A stretch of DNA of 64,000 nucleotides from Brachypodium distachyon. Its lineage: Eukaryota > Streptophyta > Magnoliopsida > Poales > Poaceae. Of this stretch, positions 34,420-47,782 are shown piece after piece (positions within the stretch are counted from its first letter, which is position 1; each line of letters opens with the position of its first letter). The stretch spans positions 36,170,737 to 36,234,736 of the forward strand of contig NC_016133.3 of the NCBI RefSeq assembly GCF_000005505.3, given 5' to 3'. The notes under the pieces are model-generated. The model saw nothing but the letters and a program-made list of their open reading frames with translations, did no database searches and was not told the origin of the DNA. The translations under genes were made by a program, and so were the position numbers.

Positions 34420-35700
34420 GGGACGGGAACGAGGATGATGGGCCGGTGGGCCCGCTCGCTCAGTCGCACGTACGTACGTAAGCCCGTCGCGGCGGATTTC
34501 CAATGGCTTTTTCGTTTTCTCAGAAATGTTTATACTCCTCAAAAGGCACGAGGTATCGCAAATAATTTATTTTTACGAGAGGTTACTTAACTTAACCCCG
34601 TAATTTATACGGTAAATAAACGAATACATATGTTTTTTTTACATTCTGCTCATAAATCTAAACTTGGATATAGAGAAATGCCATAATGACTTGCTTTCTT
34701 TTGCTGGCCTGCTCCAAACTTGGTGATAGATAAATACAATAAAGGCCATATGTTAACCTCCTGCCTTTTATATGCTCCCTCAATCTGTACGCTGCAAATG
34801 GCATACAAGTAACTCATCCGTCCAAAAATAAATGTCGAATTTTTGTCTAGATACGTATTATGTATCTAGATATACGTATCTAAACACGTTTCTCGTGTAG
34901 ATTCACTCATTTTGAAATAAAATTATAACACTTATTTTGGTATGAACTACTGTGAAGAAAGTAATCCATACTAGTAGTATTTTTCCTGTCTGTAATTTGA
35001 TCTTGCTAATTAATCCACCCCGCGCGCGTACCTCCGTGCGTTATCTCGCCGAGTTAAGAGCACCTACGAACGTACGTACTATACGTACCTATTACGACGC
35101 AGTTTGATACGGAGTATGTCGTTTATTTCAATGCAAAATCGGTAGAAATATTGATGTTACGCATGCATGTGGTCAGTACGTACATACAGATCGATCATAA
35201 GCACGTACTCCGTACTACGTACTACGTACAGAAGAACGCATGTACGTACGCGCACATGTGCCCGCACTGACCGACGTACCAGAGTTTCGACTCCGCGCGC
35301 TTCTGTCTCTATGTATGCATGGACGACTTGCGAGTACGTCTTCGATCGTTTCTCAAAACAAAACATAAAGTACTCGTATGTGTACTGACAAAGAATCATG
35401 CAAGACCACGGCAACACGCTTAGCTGCAACAATATTCTAACTCGATCTCTATCTACACTTACCAGAGTGGTTACTAGTGACTATGTACGGCCTAGATCAT
35501 CGATCGAAAGAAAACACAAGGCTGGCTCGATCGGTCTAGCTATAGCTAGCTGGTTATAATAGTTGCGTGGATTTCTATTGCAAAATGTCCGAGCAAGCTG
35601 ATCATGAGTATGTGTGCTCGGTCCAGGTGCACGAGTCCAGTCCACGCCTCACGTTGGAGCCAGCTGTTTGCCTCGCCGGCCCCAGCTTTTCTCGATATTT
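34420..35700. other. Intergenic DNA with ACGTACGT-rich stretches
   Basis: No gene. A partial Stowaway-like end (near 34818) and dense palindromic ACGTAC words (for example 34465-34480, 35060-35100, 35210-35280). Confidence 0.4.
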
Positions 35701-35708
35701 ACGACTTG

Positions 35709-35794
35709 CTCGCTCCGTTCTTAAATAATTGTCGCTGTTTTGTTTTAGTGTAAATTTGTATAAAACAGCGACAAGTATTTAGAAACGGAAAGAG
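35709..35794. mobile_element. Stowaway MITE (approx. 86 bp)
   Basis: CTCGCTCCGTTCTTAAATAA and the near complement TATTTAGAAACGGAAAGAG. Interior palindrome GTCGCTGTTTT / AAAACAGCGAC. TA at the right flank. Confidence 0.85.
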
Positions 35795-35799
35795 TAAAA

Positions 35800-37926
35800 T
35801 TTTTTTCAGGTTTATATTTACAACTTACGTATACAAGTTAATACAGTAAAACTAGAATTCGTACTATGTATGAGCTGGATCTATCCTCATCAAACAGGAG
35901 CTATAGCTGCGTGTCAGTTTCTTTGTACTCATATACGTACACACGCAAAGCAAATGTACATGTAGTGTACATGCATGCTATACGTATCCGCATGGTAAAG
36001 AAGAACGAAAAGTCTATAGTGCATGGCTTCATGCCATCGAGTGAACGAGGAACAAGATTCTGCGTCCCGTCCACGTGCCACGAAATGACACGTTGCCTTA
36101 TCTCGAACCACGTCTCCGATCTCCCCCCTTCTCTCCTTTTTTTTCACCACCTGTTACCATGCAACTTGCAAGGCATCTTTCATCGCCATCCTCCCAAGTA
36201 TACGTAGCTTTATTTTCTTGTAGATAGGTAGGCAGGAAATTACTATAAGTATATATGGTGCCGGTGCTGTGCATGCACATTCTTTTTTCCAACGAAAAGC
36301 AAGAACTTGTGGCGAAAAGTTACCCGATGCTTACTTGCACGCACACGACATGCCCAAATTAGCATGTAGGAGTAGAATTTTATTTTTTTCAGACCCTACC
36401 GCGAGGTCCGCGACAGTAATATATAGAGCTATTCAGTACCGACAGATGCGCAAACACACTTGCGCTGTCCACTGACAAAATGGTCCAACCAAGCGCGTGG
36501 TCCCACTTGTCGGTCAGCTGTATGATGAATGGATAGGTGAACGAGGGAAATACTAGGGCGGGGGGACATGGGTGGGGGAAGGATCAGACGTGTTTCACAA
36601 GGTATCCCCGTAGAGTACAGTGACCATCCCTGACACGTGGTCGGCCATGCTTTCTTCGTAAACAAGTATAGTACGCGAGCATGCAATGCCCCTGTGATTG
36701 ACTAAATCATTTTAACCCCCTTTCTCAACGGACAATGAAACAATATTTCTAGGTGGATTTCATACAAGTTGGATATCATCTTATTAGAAACAATATTTCT
36801 AGCTACTACTTTTCTCGTATAGTATTAATTGGCCTGGATTTAATAAAATTAATATGGAACGGAGAAATTACTGGTTGTTCCATTATCCAGAAAATGGTCA
36901 TATACACAGCTGAGAATCAGTTTTTTTTGTTTTGTTATCTAGGAGTATCGCGTTAGATGATGATAGCTAGACACGCAGATAAACGTCCAGTCCGATCACG
37001 ACCCACGAAAGCGAGGAGGAATTCGTATAACCAAGCAAGAAGGAAATCTACACACTCGGTGCATGAGCATCCAGATCCAGGCCAGGCAGACGTCTGAGAG
37101 TCATCATCAGATGCAATCAATCACATCAAGTCAAAATCACATCATCGATCAATTGCTTAGCGTCCTACTACAAATGTCTAGCTAGCCTAAGCATTCATAG
37201 CCTAATTCTGATCATCAAAAGAAAGAGCATGCATAAATATAAGCATAGGGGCATATAGCCCTCGTTGAGTATGGGGTTATCTTTCGTAGTAGTACTACGC
37301 CGTGACTGCCCTAGCATGGAGCGGCGTGCTTCGTGACGGTTGCGCGGTGCAGAGGTACGGAGTACTAGGCATTTTCATGGCGGCCGGCGGATCGGGCAAC
37401 GTGGCAGACGGGTCCACTGGTGGTTGACACGTGGAGGTCCTCTCCTGCCACACCGTACACGTAGAGTACGTTCGAACCGTAGAGCCGGATGCGTGGGCAG
37501 CCTGCCCGGCCGCCTTCCAGAAGCCCTGGCCGGCGCGCGGCGGGCCTCAGATCCGCCGCTGCCACGCGCGAGGAATTGCATTCTTTGTTGGAGCGGTGCT
37601 AGCTGTGTGTACGCATGCACGATGGCGCGCACGTACGTACGGAACGGCAGCGGGAGAGATCATGCATGGTTGCATGCATGCATGGACACTGCTCGAGTGC
37701 TAAGCTGGACGATGGTTACAATAAGCCAGCCAGCAGCCAGGACAGCACGAGTGATCGATGGAGTAGCTAGCTAGAAGGGCATGCATACATTATTCCGGCC
37801 GGCTTTACACGTACCTGCTGGCTGCTGGCTTGCTGCGCGTGCTTACATGTTACGAGCTGGCTATATATGGCTACGTCGATCCGTCGATTTACAATAATTA
37901 ATTAGATTATATGTTAATTTGTACTA
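35800..37926. other. Intergenic DNA, no gene seen
   Basis: Short frames only. Rich in TGCATGCA and GTACGTAC words. No miRNA-like hairpin matched the conserved plant miRNA sequences I could compare by eye. Confidence 0.4.
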
Positions 37927-38122
37927 CTCCTCCGTTCTGCTCCCTCCGTCCTATATTAAGTGTCCAAGTATTACATGTATTTGGACGCTTTTTAGGTGTA
38001 GATACATTCATATATGAACAAATTTGAGACATTTAATATGGGACGGAGGGAATAAAATAAATGACTTGGATATGTATAGATTCTTATTAAAATCCACATC
38101 ATTTATTTTGGGACGAAGGAAG
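37927..38122. mobile_element. Stowaway MITE split by a second MITE
   Basis: The outer element starts CTCCTCCGTTCTG (37927) and resumes as AAAATAAATGACTTGG after 38052, ending TTTATTTTGGGACGAAGGAAG (38122). It is interrupted by the inner element 37940-38051. Confidence 0.7.
37940..38051. mobile_element. Inner Stowaway MITE (112 bp)
   Basis: CTCCCTCCGTCCTATATTAA and complement TTTAATATGGGACGGAGGGA. Nested in 37927-38122. Confidence 0.85.
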
Positions 38123-38129
38123 TACATAC

Positions 38130-41100
38130 GTGATTAGTATGTTTTGTGTTCTAAAACTGTATAGTACTACGTTACTACGTACTCCTATAAATGTACAGAG
38201 TTAGGAGGACTAGATCACGCTCTTCGTGCCTATAGGGATCGATCCCCAGTGATACAGGATATACATACACCCATAATAAAACGTAGCGCACCGTCAAAAT
38301 TAAGAGAAGCGTAAGGCGCTGTGGCTTGCAGCTTTCAACTGTACCCTTTGATGAACGAATTAACGCGTTTATATTAGAGAGAGAGACAGACAAGGTGGAC
38401 GGCTGGGCCAAATAATTAAGGCGGCCGGCCCGGCGACGAATCACGTCGACGAAGAATTAGCTACGGAAGATTGATTTTCGACATACGTGTTGGAAAAGTT
38501 TGACAGGTCAGAGAAAGCAGAGGCTGCTATACAGAATGGACGTGGCTCCTGACGGAGAGCGCGTTGACGTATTAATCAGGGACTACCTATATACGTATGC
38601 AAAACTTCACTGTAAACCACTTTTGCCGATTATTACTTAATTGTATGATCGAGTAGGTACGAATATATATAGGTTGGAGAATTGTCAGAAAAGAGAAGAG
38701 AGATCAGTAGGTACGTATAGCTAGGTTGGAGAATGGAGACATATATACGTACACGTCGATTGATATTTGATTCGATTCGATCGACAGGCCAGTAATGAAT
38801 CCGTCCGTCCGCGAGCAAAGTCCAACGTCATAATTAACAGGCCTCCATTAAATTTATCTGACAAGATATACACACTGCAGTACGTATCCTAGATCGAAAA
38901 AGAGAGGGGGAAAGCGCCACGATGTGATAGTACGGCACATTACATACGCGTATGCAGAGCTTGTAGGACCGGCCTCTATACCACGCTCCTTTTCTCTCTC
39001 ACACGCACGAATTAAAGGGGTGGTCTGTGGTCATATATAATTGATGATTTTTCTTATTTGTCTCAGACTTAGTACTAATTCGTACTAGCTTTGTACAAAA
39101 CTTGAGCCAAGTATTATGAATCGTGGTATAATTTACGTACAAAATTTAGTTAAAAGGTGTTAAGGGCGGTTGCGATCTGCGCTCTATTCATGATGCATGC
39201 CGCGTGGATCAGCTAGCTAGCCAGAGGATTTTCTTTTTCTCAAGTGAAGTACTCAACGGGGACGGGGATCATCACGCGTACACATCCAAGCAAGTCGCGG
39301 CTAATGCACGAGGGTAACGTACGTACAAAGTACACGGCACATCGCTAGCTTGATTAATCAATACAAACACGCACGCATCTCTCGTACGCCTCATAAAATC
39401 CATCACCCCGATCACGCGGTGCGTGCATGTAGCCATACAGCAGGCCGGCCGGCCGGAGGGCCGGAGAAGGGCCGGGCGCGGGCGGTGTCGGTGAGACGAC
39501 TCGACCAGTCGACCGGCCAGAAAGTCGTCGTCGTCGTTGCTTAAACTGGGTGCATGCATGCGTCGACACACGCGTAAATTAACTGCATGCCGATCGACTC
39601 ACCCCCAACTTCATTCTCCGACTGTACGCAGTCCTCGCCAAAAGGGGTGGTTCTTAACTCGCCAAACCGTAGCTGCTGCTAACTTTCAAATCCTTTTAGA
39701 AAAAACAACACCGGCTAGCCTGCTGCTTTTGCGTCCCTAGCTACGTGCCATGCACGTTGTTGTGAGATACGGTAAGCTAGCGCGTGTATATATATATATA
39801 TATATCTCATGGATGTGAACGCCGGTGACGGACTGACGGATAACCTCAAAAGAGAAGCAGGACCAGACCATACGCTGAAAGGGAAATGTCAGGAGAACTT
39901 CCCGGAGCGGAGTAACTGTGTTAGATGAGTATACAAATTAAGTGCTGGGGCCGCGCTAGCTAGTGGTTGGTTTTAATTTCAGTTCCATCGGTGCATGCGA
40001 TGATACGCACGTGCACGCGCGCATGCATGCCGCGCGTGTTGCCGGCCGTTTTATTCCCACGCTCGTGTTTTTTCTTTGTTCTGCATGTATACGGAGCTTC
40101 CTGCTCGTGGTTGGAATAAGTAAATCCATACGGCCTCAAGCAGACAAGCAGCAATTTGCATGGTTCATATCCGGAAATTAAGTTGGGTTTCCGGCTTCCT
40201 GTGTACTTATCGATGAAGCTCTTGCGCATTTGACATGGCAGGCCGGGCATGCATGCAAGCCTTTTTTGACTACTTCTATGCTTGAATCAATCTTCGCATC
40301 TCTGGCATTCTTGAAAAAATCTTCGCATCTCTGGTCATTAGCTAGCCAGCTGGCCTTGCAAGAAGTGATAGCTAAAATAGCATGGTGTATTTGGTGGGAA
40401 TGGCATTAGTTTGTTCACGGTGAGCAGGTGCATATTCATCTCGCTCTCTCCCATAGCCATTAGTTCTCGTGGCGAACGTACAATTCGAAGAAAGCCCGGG
40501 ATAAAGATTCAAGGACGGGCTCGTCCTTTTGCAGGCACGACGAAGCTTAATGTGGCTGCGGGTTTCAATCGATGCGGATACAATCTGAATCATGCCTGCT
40601 ATCTGGTGGAGACTCCGAAGGATTGGCAGCAACGATCTTTGGTACTCACGAGTCACGAGTAACTGTTTACCTTGCGAGAGATTAATTTGTTAAGGCAATG
40701 CGTGGAATGGGGAGAATTCTAGTAATCTTCCAATCCATAAAAAATATTGTCCACTTGGTATAAAATTGTACTAACTTAATATAAAATCGACGACATTTTT
40801 TATGAATCGGAGGGAGTATAACTCATCTAAAGCTTCTTGTTCTCCATCAGGATATTATGGTGAGGTGATCCCCAAATTTCATTGTCGATCTGATGATGGA
40901 AGAAGTAATATTGTTCACGAGTTACTAAAGGTGGTTTAAAATAAAGTTTATACAGGGAAAGAAAACTCTTCGAAATTGTCAGGTTGGGCTTTGTTGTGCT
41001 CGAGCCGGCCCAAGCAATGCCTGGTCAAATATGAATAGCAAAAATAAATTAGATTCTAAAAAACGTTGAAGAATCAAATTTTAGTAAAGAATCGTAATGA

Positions 41101-41917
41101 CCCACTCTGAAAGCAAGAGAAGAATCATTCGTGAGGTGTGTAGGGACGCGTGACATGAGAGAAGGAGGGAGGAAAGTTTCTCTCACGTGATGTTGACTTG
41201 ACCGAATCATACGATGCGGAGCACAGCACAGCACATCACGTATTAATATGAGCAAAAATACAATATAGGCAGTTAGCGCGCGAGAATTCGTCCCGCCATG
41301 GAGGCCACCTGCCTCCCATACTGACAAGAGATAAAGGTGAGATCAACATACGGATTTGTCACATGACTGTCTTATATTATATGATGTGGCAAGGAAAAGC
41401 CAGCTGCACCTCCCCTTGCATTTCGCATTTATCCACGTTTAATTACTCTTTCCATTCTAAAACACAACTCATATAGATTTTTTTTCATTTGTTTCACAAT
41501 ACACCTCGTTTTTCTTTTGAAACCCGCACCCGGCCAATAACTACTTACATCCATTTACTATTAATCCAATATGAATGGTCAGACACTATAAACGAGAGCT
41601 GACTTGGTCCAAATGCACAAATCTATATGACTTGTGTTTTGGAAACGTAGGGAGCATGTGTGACCTGTAATTTCCCAGAGTCCAATCCAGGTTTTAAAAT
41701 CGAAGCTTTTGATCTGTGAAGTGCATGGCATCAGATTATCTACACATCAACGCATGTGTTTGTCTCATGCACCGACCTATGGATAAACTGGTCCGTTCGC
41801 GTGAGGTTAGAAATAGAAAGTTGGGTGTGCTGAAGATATTCCAGGCGACGGTTCCTGCACGGGTATGAGAAGAACATCATTTGTTTTAGGGGACGAGAAG
41901 AACATCTTGTCGGTGGT
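38130..41917. other. Intergenic DNA, no gene seen
   Basis: A long gene-free interval. Noted: a half Stowaway element ending GAATCGGAGGGAGTA at 40804-40818 and a short (TA)n at 39787-39805. Confidence 0.4.
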
Positions 41918-41920
41918 TAA

Positions 41921-42233
41921 GGCCCCCTTATTTAAAGGAATTCCGAAGGATCTTTGGAGGATTTTGAATCCTCAGGAATTTTTCCTACGTGGTTTCGTTT
42001 GATTCGAACGATTACAAACTATAGGAAACTTTTCTTGGCGTTCATTTCTACTAGGTTTTGTAGAAAGAATTCCATCCAATCCAATCTCATTGTAAGAATC
42101 CTATGTTTTTTTTTGCACAATCAAACATCATCTAATTACTGTATTATTGAAGATGACATGTCACTTTGACCCTGTATTTTTCCTATTCCTGCATTTTGAA
42201 AATCCTGTGAATCAAAGAGGCCCTAAGTGGTTT
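41921..42233. mobile_element. Tourist/PIF-Harbinger MITE (313 bp)
   Basis: Left GGCCCCCTTATTTAAAGGAA and right end ATCAAAGAGGCCC form a degenerate terminal inverted repeat (GGGCCTCTTTGATT type). TAA occurs on both sides (41918-41920 and 42234-42236). The same family occurs at 62099-62347. Confidence 0.8.
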
Positions 42234-42236
42234 CAA

Positions 42237-43550
42237 GGGGTACGAGTTAAGGTCTATAAGGGGAGACATGCATCAACAAAGAACACTCAAAGAAAACATT
42301 TTCTTCTTCTTTGTGCTTGCGATCTTCGAGTCTCACCCTGCCGTGCAGCAAACAAGGAAAGCACTAGTCGACGGATTGTCCCCGACAACCAAGTTTGTAG
42401 GAAATGCTCCGTTCATGTTCTCCATCTCCTCTTCCCATCGTTGTCTTCTTCCTATAAGTATGATCACATCACTAACTCTCCATCATTACTAACTTCGTAC
42501 AAAATGTCTGACGCTTATTATGGATCGGAGGGATTAATTTTGCACTAGATGTCCGATACTTATTATGGATGGGAGGAAGTATCATGTTTCATTCTATTTT
42601 AGATGTGATCAGGTCGTTGGTCGGCGCATGTCGGAACTAGTTTGTTCAATGTTTATGGCGATGATTCATGCAGTAATAGCTTTTGTTTTACAACTGCTAG
42701 TAGATATTTTGTAGATGTATCTATATTATCTTCTTTGGTTCGTATGTTCGTAATTCTTTCTTTTTTTTGCGTATGTTCGTAATTCTATTCATGTTGGATC
42801 TTGCATTACTTCCAACGACACTCGTCTCTCATTAGAGCGTTCATCCAACGGTGAGAAATGGTTTCCACCTGAATACTCTGTAGGTAGTACATAATTCAGA
42901 ATATAATACAGAGTGAAGAGAGAGAAAAAACGGAGTGATGTCTACGGCGCGGTTGGAAGCAACAAATGAAAGCGATGGACGGTGCACATGCTATTTGTTT
43001 TCTCTTCAGTAATTGAAGTCGCTGGATTTTATATTCGTCGTTGGATCAAGACACGTCAACTGCTCCTTTTTTGGTCTTATATATTGCAGCAAAGAGTCCT
43101 AAAGAAAGTTACGAGGGTCTTACTGTAGTGTTCCAGTGAGCTGTCAATTGGCGGCTACTGAAGAGAAAAATAATGTACAAAATGCAGCCGCTTCTGTCAG
43201 CTAATGTATGTCGTTCATGACTTTTGCGACACCCATTCAAAGACTTCGACTGACTTTCAGCCTAAGGTGCTGCATACCAATGCCAATGGGCCGCTCTCGA
43301 GGGCCCTTCTGCCAGTGGGCCGTGCAAACACAGCTATCGTCGCACTGTTAGAAGCCGAAGCCACTTGGAGAGCAACCTTTGACCTAAAGAAAATAAATTT
43401 GGAGAGCAACGTCGGCAAGGATTACCCCCCTGTGCTAAAAAAAGCAAGGATTATCACTGGAGACTTCTTCAACAGTTCTCTTTTTCTTTGGAGGAGTTCA
43501 ACAGTCCTCTTTGGTCCAGTTTTTTTTAATAAAAAACTTCCTATAACTAC
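42237..43550. other. Intergenic DNA
   Basis: Two successive half-Stowaway ends (TTATTATGGATCGGAGGGA near 42516 and TTATTATGGATGGGAGGAAG near 42560). No gene is supported; the 43204-43686 frame runs into the duplicated 3' flank of the hydrolase and has no domain. Confidence 0.4.
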
Positions 43551-44199
43551 AGGCCATCCAGAGTTTTCTTTTGTAGTAATGAGTGAATTTACAATGCGTA
43601 TTTCATATTTATTTCATCAGTTGTCTCGGACTGGAGATGATATGCTACTCGGGATTGATAACCGTCCACTCGTCCAGGCTTGTTGAATCCTCCACATGAA
43701 ACTCCAAGCAAAGCTTTGAGAACAATTCTTCTACCATGAGAACGTCTGGTGGGTAGGTTCAAATCTTAGCACTGTGGATCATCAACCTTGGAGAAATATT
43801 TTTTTCAACTGCCACATCGTGCACCTGATCCAAACTTGGAGGCATCCACTGCAATTTCAATATGATCCATATTCTGAGAACCATTGTACATTTGAAGTAA
43901 TATATGTGACCTTTGGGTTTCGATCTTTATCAACTAATATAGCCCTGCATCCCTGCAACAGTAATCCGGTTTTAGATATATATGATCCCAAATAAACAAG
44001 ACCTCAAAGAAGTCTCTACTAAAGTCACCTCGCATCACATGGCAAACCATTCTATATTCTCGACACAAGCATTCGCCAAGTCTGCAGTCTTCCTTCTCTT
44101 ATCTGAAATGACAATCACAGAAAAAAAAAGTAAGAGCCCACATAGAAATGGGATATGCATGAAAACTCACTTAGTTTAACATCTCATTGAAAGCAAACT

Positions 44200-45360
44200 T
44201 GGTTCACGAATTGGTGAAACTACACAGTTCTTCAGAAGTTCTGAAGTAAAACTAAGACTTTTGGTACTGATGCTTTTTTTATAATACTAATGGTGTTTGG
44301 TGCAGCCAAATTACTTTTTCATGAGCAAAAGCAAATAAGCTTAATATGTAATGATTCTGCTTGAGGTAGGAACTGGTCCAAGGTAGACCATATGATATTA
44401 TTATGCTCAGAGCTGATGGGTATCTAACTGGAATAGGCTAGAAGGTGATATAGAGAACACCACAAGTAGATGATCTGGAAAATTGGCAGGAGTTGTAAAT
44501 TGTAACAAAAATAAATGCAAGAGGGGACAAGGAAGTTGAGATGGGGTAGCTGAGCAGGGAGGTGGAAAGAGGGACAAGGCTGGATCCAGTTAAGTGTGCA
44601 CCGGTCTCACGAGTAGACACAAAGCATCATGACATTGAGAATAAATTTGGTGGTAACTGCAGATTTAAAAAAATGAACAAATCAACCAGTCCTTTTGTTA
44701 TGCGCCGGCAGTTGTGCAGATAGCCAGAACACTACATAGATGCTGGGATCCCACACTATCAATTCCAAGGCTTTTCAACTCATATGCCTGAACTCACAAT
44801 TGGTCCATGCAAACTGATACATATATGGGATTTATCGATCGTGCAAAAACACAGGAACCAAAGTTCAGCAGATAGGACACTTGGAACCACTCAGCAATTG
44901 GAACGTGGCTGTTGGATTACCTTCTCAGAGACTGTGTGTAGAACCAGACCTACATCTGATTCGGACTCTTCCAGGTAGTCCTAGGTGAGTCAGCTCAGTG
45001 CTCCAATTAAAGGTCGCGTCAGACTGAAGTAGGAATCATGTACTCCTATTAGGAATAAAAACAAGCCCATCTAAGTCAACACCAGAGTCAACATCGAAGT
45101 CGTCTAGACTACTGTCTATATAATGGGGATGGACACCCTATAATGGAAATCAATGAACAGCTTAGTTCCATATCTATGTGTTATTTGAATTTTGGCCAGG
45201 ACCTCTGGCTTCCAATGTAGAAGGAGACGAGCACCCGTGCCAAGCTTGGGTTTGAAGCGGGTGAGGTGGCTTGACCACCAACCTATGGTCAGCTAGGCCA
45301 TCAGGGTGCCACAAGGGTCGAGGTCCCCAGCATCCTAAGGTCCTACCTAGCACAACTACT
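44200..45360. other. About 1.1 kb of sequence specific to copy 1 (intron 11)
   Basis: The same intron in copy 2 is about 320 bp. The extra DNA contains a TATA-like TCTATATAATGG (about 45115) with downstream ATCAATGAACAGCTTAG, reminiscent of an LTR end, and on the minus strand a tRNA-like head (GGCCTAGCTGACC near 45290, box-B-like CTTCAAACCC near 45250). Possibly a solo LTR or SINE fragment; borders not resolved. Confidence 0.45.
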
Positions 45361-47782
45361 GCATTCGATCAATACTATACCAAGCAATAGAGATATTCAG
45401 TAGATGAAATCATATCAAGGGTCAATGGATCAAACCAACCATCAATTACTATTGAATAACATAACATGCCAAGACAATAAAACAATTGACTAAAATTATA
45501 TGGATAATGATGTTTTGGAAGTGTTTGAAAGATACCGATGCGAGAACAGATTTTCAGACTAGTAGGAGAAGCCTTCGGCAATGATCGGATTGCAGCAGTT
45601 ATCCATCCATCAGCCGCACTTGGAGCTTCCTATTCCTGACATGATAGATACCAAATTTAGTAGGACAAAACACATAAATTCATAAAAGCCACAATTAACT
45701 CCAGGAGAACTCACAGAGCGGATATTATTTCTTCGACTGTTCTTTCCGAGAAGCATTTGTTGATGACTTCCAGTCTTGGGGCACAAAAGAAGTGGAAGTA
45801 ACAACGAGAGGAATCAGGCATAATTGATCCAAGCATCAGTACATAACCTTAATTACAGGGCAACATGGACTTCGGCTAGTATATAGATGGGCCTTAGGAC
45901 CAAATTAAAACACAATGACAAAAGCAAGTGTAAATGATCACTTCAGATTATTCATGCATTGCTAGTTTAAATCAGTTGGAACATAATGTTAGGAAGTCTT
46001 ATGGACAAGCAAGCTGTCATGTTGCAGAACTTATAATTAATGAGCAATTAGACAAACTGTTTTTTTACAACACATGATTATGTCAGAGGCAATTTTCATA
46101 CGACATGTCAGCAGAAAAAAGATGTCAAGGATATCTTGTCAGAGGCAAACCTATGCCATATCTTATGCATGCAAAGGACAGAGCATGTGCATAACAACTT
46201 CTCTTTCTTGACCAATATAAACTCCACATGCATTCCTGAATATAATTCCACATACATGAATAGATAATACAATTGCCCACCTACCTATTCAGAGTGCTGC
46301 TTTCTTTCAGGGATGGCTGTTGTGAGAACTGATCGATAATGCCACAGACTTCAAATGGGTCAGAAGTGTCCACCTTTTTAAGCGATTCTTCAAGCAATGA
46401 CATCCTCTGGAAAAAAAAACACTAGCATGAAGGTCAACTAAATATCAACAACGTTAGCAAAGCATGTGCGTAGCATAGTAATACAAATCTGGACCACAAT
46501 ATAGGAATGAAAATCATACAGTAACTGAAAGCATGTAAGAAAAAAAAAACACATATTGCTCAACTTTCCAAGGATGTAAGGAACAAGCACACGGTGATGC
46601 AGCGAACATCAAATTTAAATTATCAGCAAACTTACATTCAAATGGACAAAATGAGTTGCCAGGCCACATGCAAGCATTTCCGCACCATCTAATCTTGCAC
46701 CAGTAAGACCAACATATTCTCCTGGAGAAAGACGTCATTAACAGTTTAGTAAAAAAAAACAACATATTTCTCCTGGAGAAAGATGTCATTAGCAGTTTAA
46801 TGAAAAACTGTCTTCCAGGATAATTCTGCAAAATCAACCTAAGAGTGTGTATAACCAATTGACAAATGATCCTTGACTCAAGTTGAACTAACCAACCTTA
46901 GAGAACCAGTGAAGTTAAATAGACATTCAGAACTTTGGCTACATATATTTCCACAACCATGCAGCATGAAGATAGTTTTAGTTTTCTATGAGATAAACTG
47001 AAGACTGAGAACCAGTGAAATTTAAAGGCATCCAGATTTTTATTTTTATTTTTCTACATATATTTCTAATGCCTACCTGAAGCATACCTTTTCCATAATT
47101 TCATAGGTGTTTTTCATTAGAAGCACCACGGATCAAAATCAAATAAGGACATGGTCATTCAAAAGAGTTATTTTAAGGATAATAAACGAAAATTCCTCAG
47201 CAATGTAAAAAAAATGAATATAGCAGTACACAAACTAATTTAATAGTTGCAGATTAAGTTGGTATGACATATGATTATGTGTCAAAAATCAATTGAATAC
47301 TGAAGATATGAGAGAAAAGGTTACCATAGAACCCAGGTAGTTTAGAAAAAAAAAGACCCTAGATCTGGAAAGAGTCCCAATACTGTTTCTGGCATGCAAA
47401 AACATGCATAGACATTTCAATACATGAACTCAAATTTTGGTGCATACAAACATGCTGGTTATCCATAAAAAGGCATCAAGAAAGCAATCTTCCTACTAAT
47501 TACAAGAGCTGCAAGCACAGACAGGTAAGTGGCGAGTTGACTACATGATTACCGACCTAACTGTGAGACCTGACAAACAAGTTAGCACCTAAAAAAACAT
47601 CAAAAACATGAGAAATGGTTGGCTGAGAAAAGGCACAAAGAAGAGTAAGCACTTAGCCATGAATTAATAATTCTTGGTCAAGTACTTTGTGCCAACATGG
47701 AGTATAATCTCCATAACTTATATTTGACATGCATACATCGCGGTGCAATACAAGCACCAGTAAACAGTATACATATGAGTGC

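Noticed and set aside
34400..43500. microRNA precursor in the gene-poor interval
   Set aside because: No match by eye to conserved plant miRNA families and no convincing long stem apart from MITEs.
43204..43686. 160-codon plus-strand frame as a gene
   Set aside because: No domain, overlaps the duplicated hydrolase 3' flank, and the matching region of copy 2 does not keep the frame.
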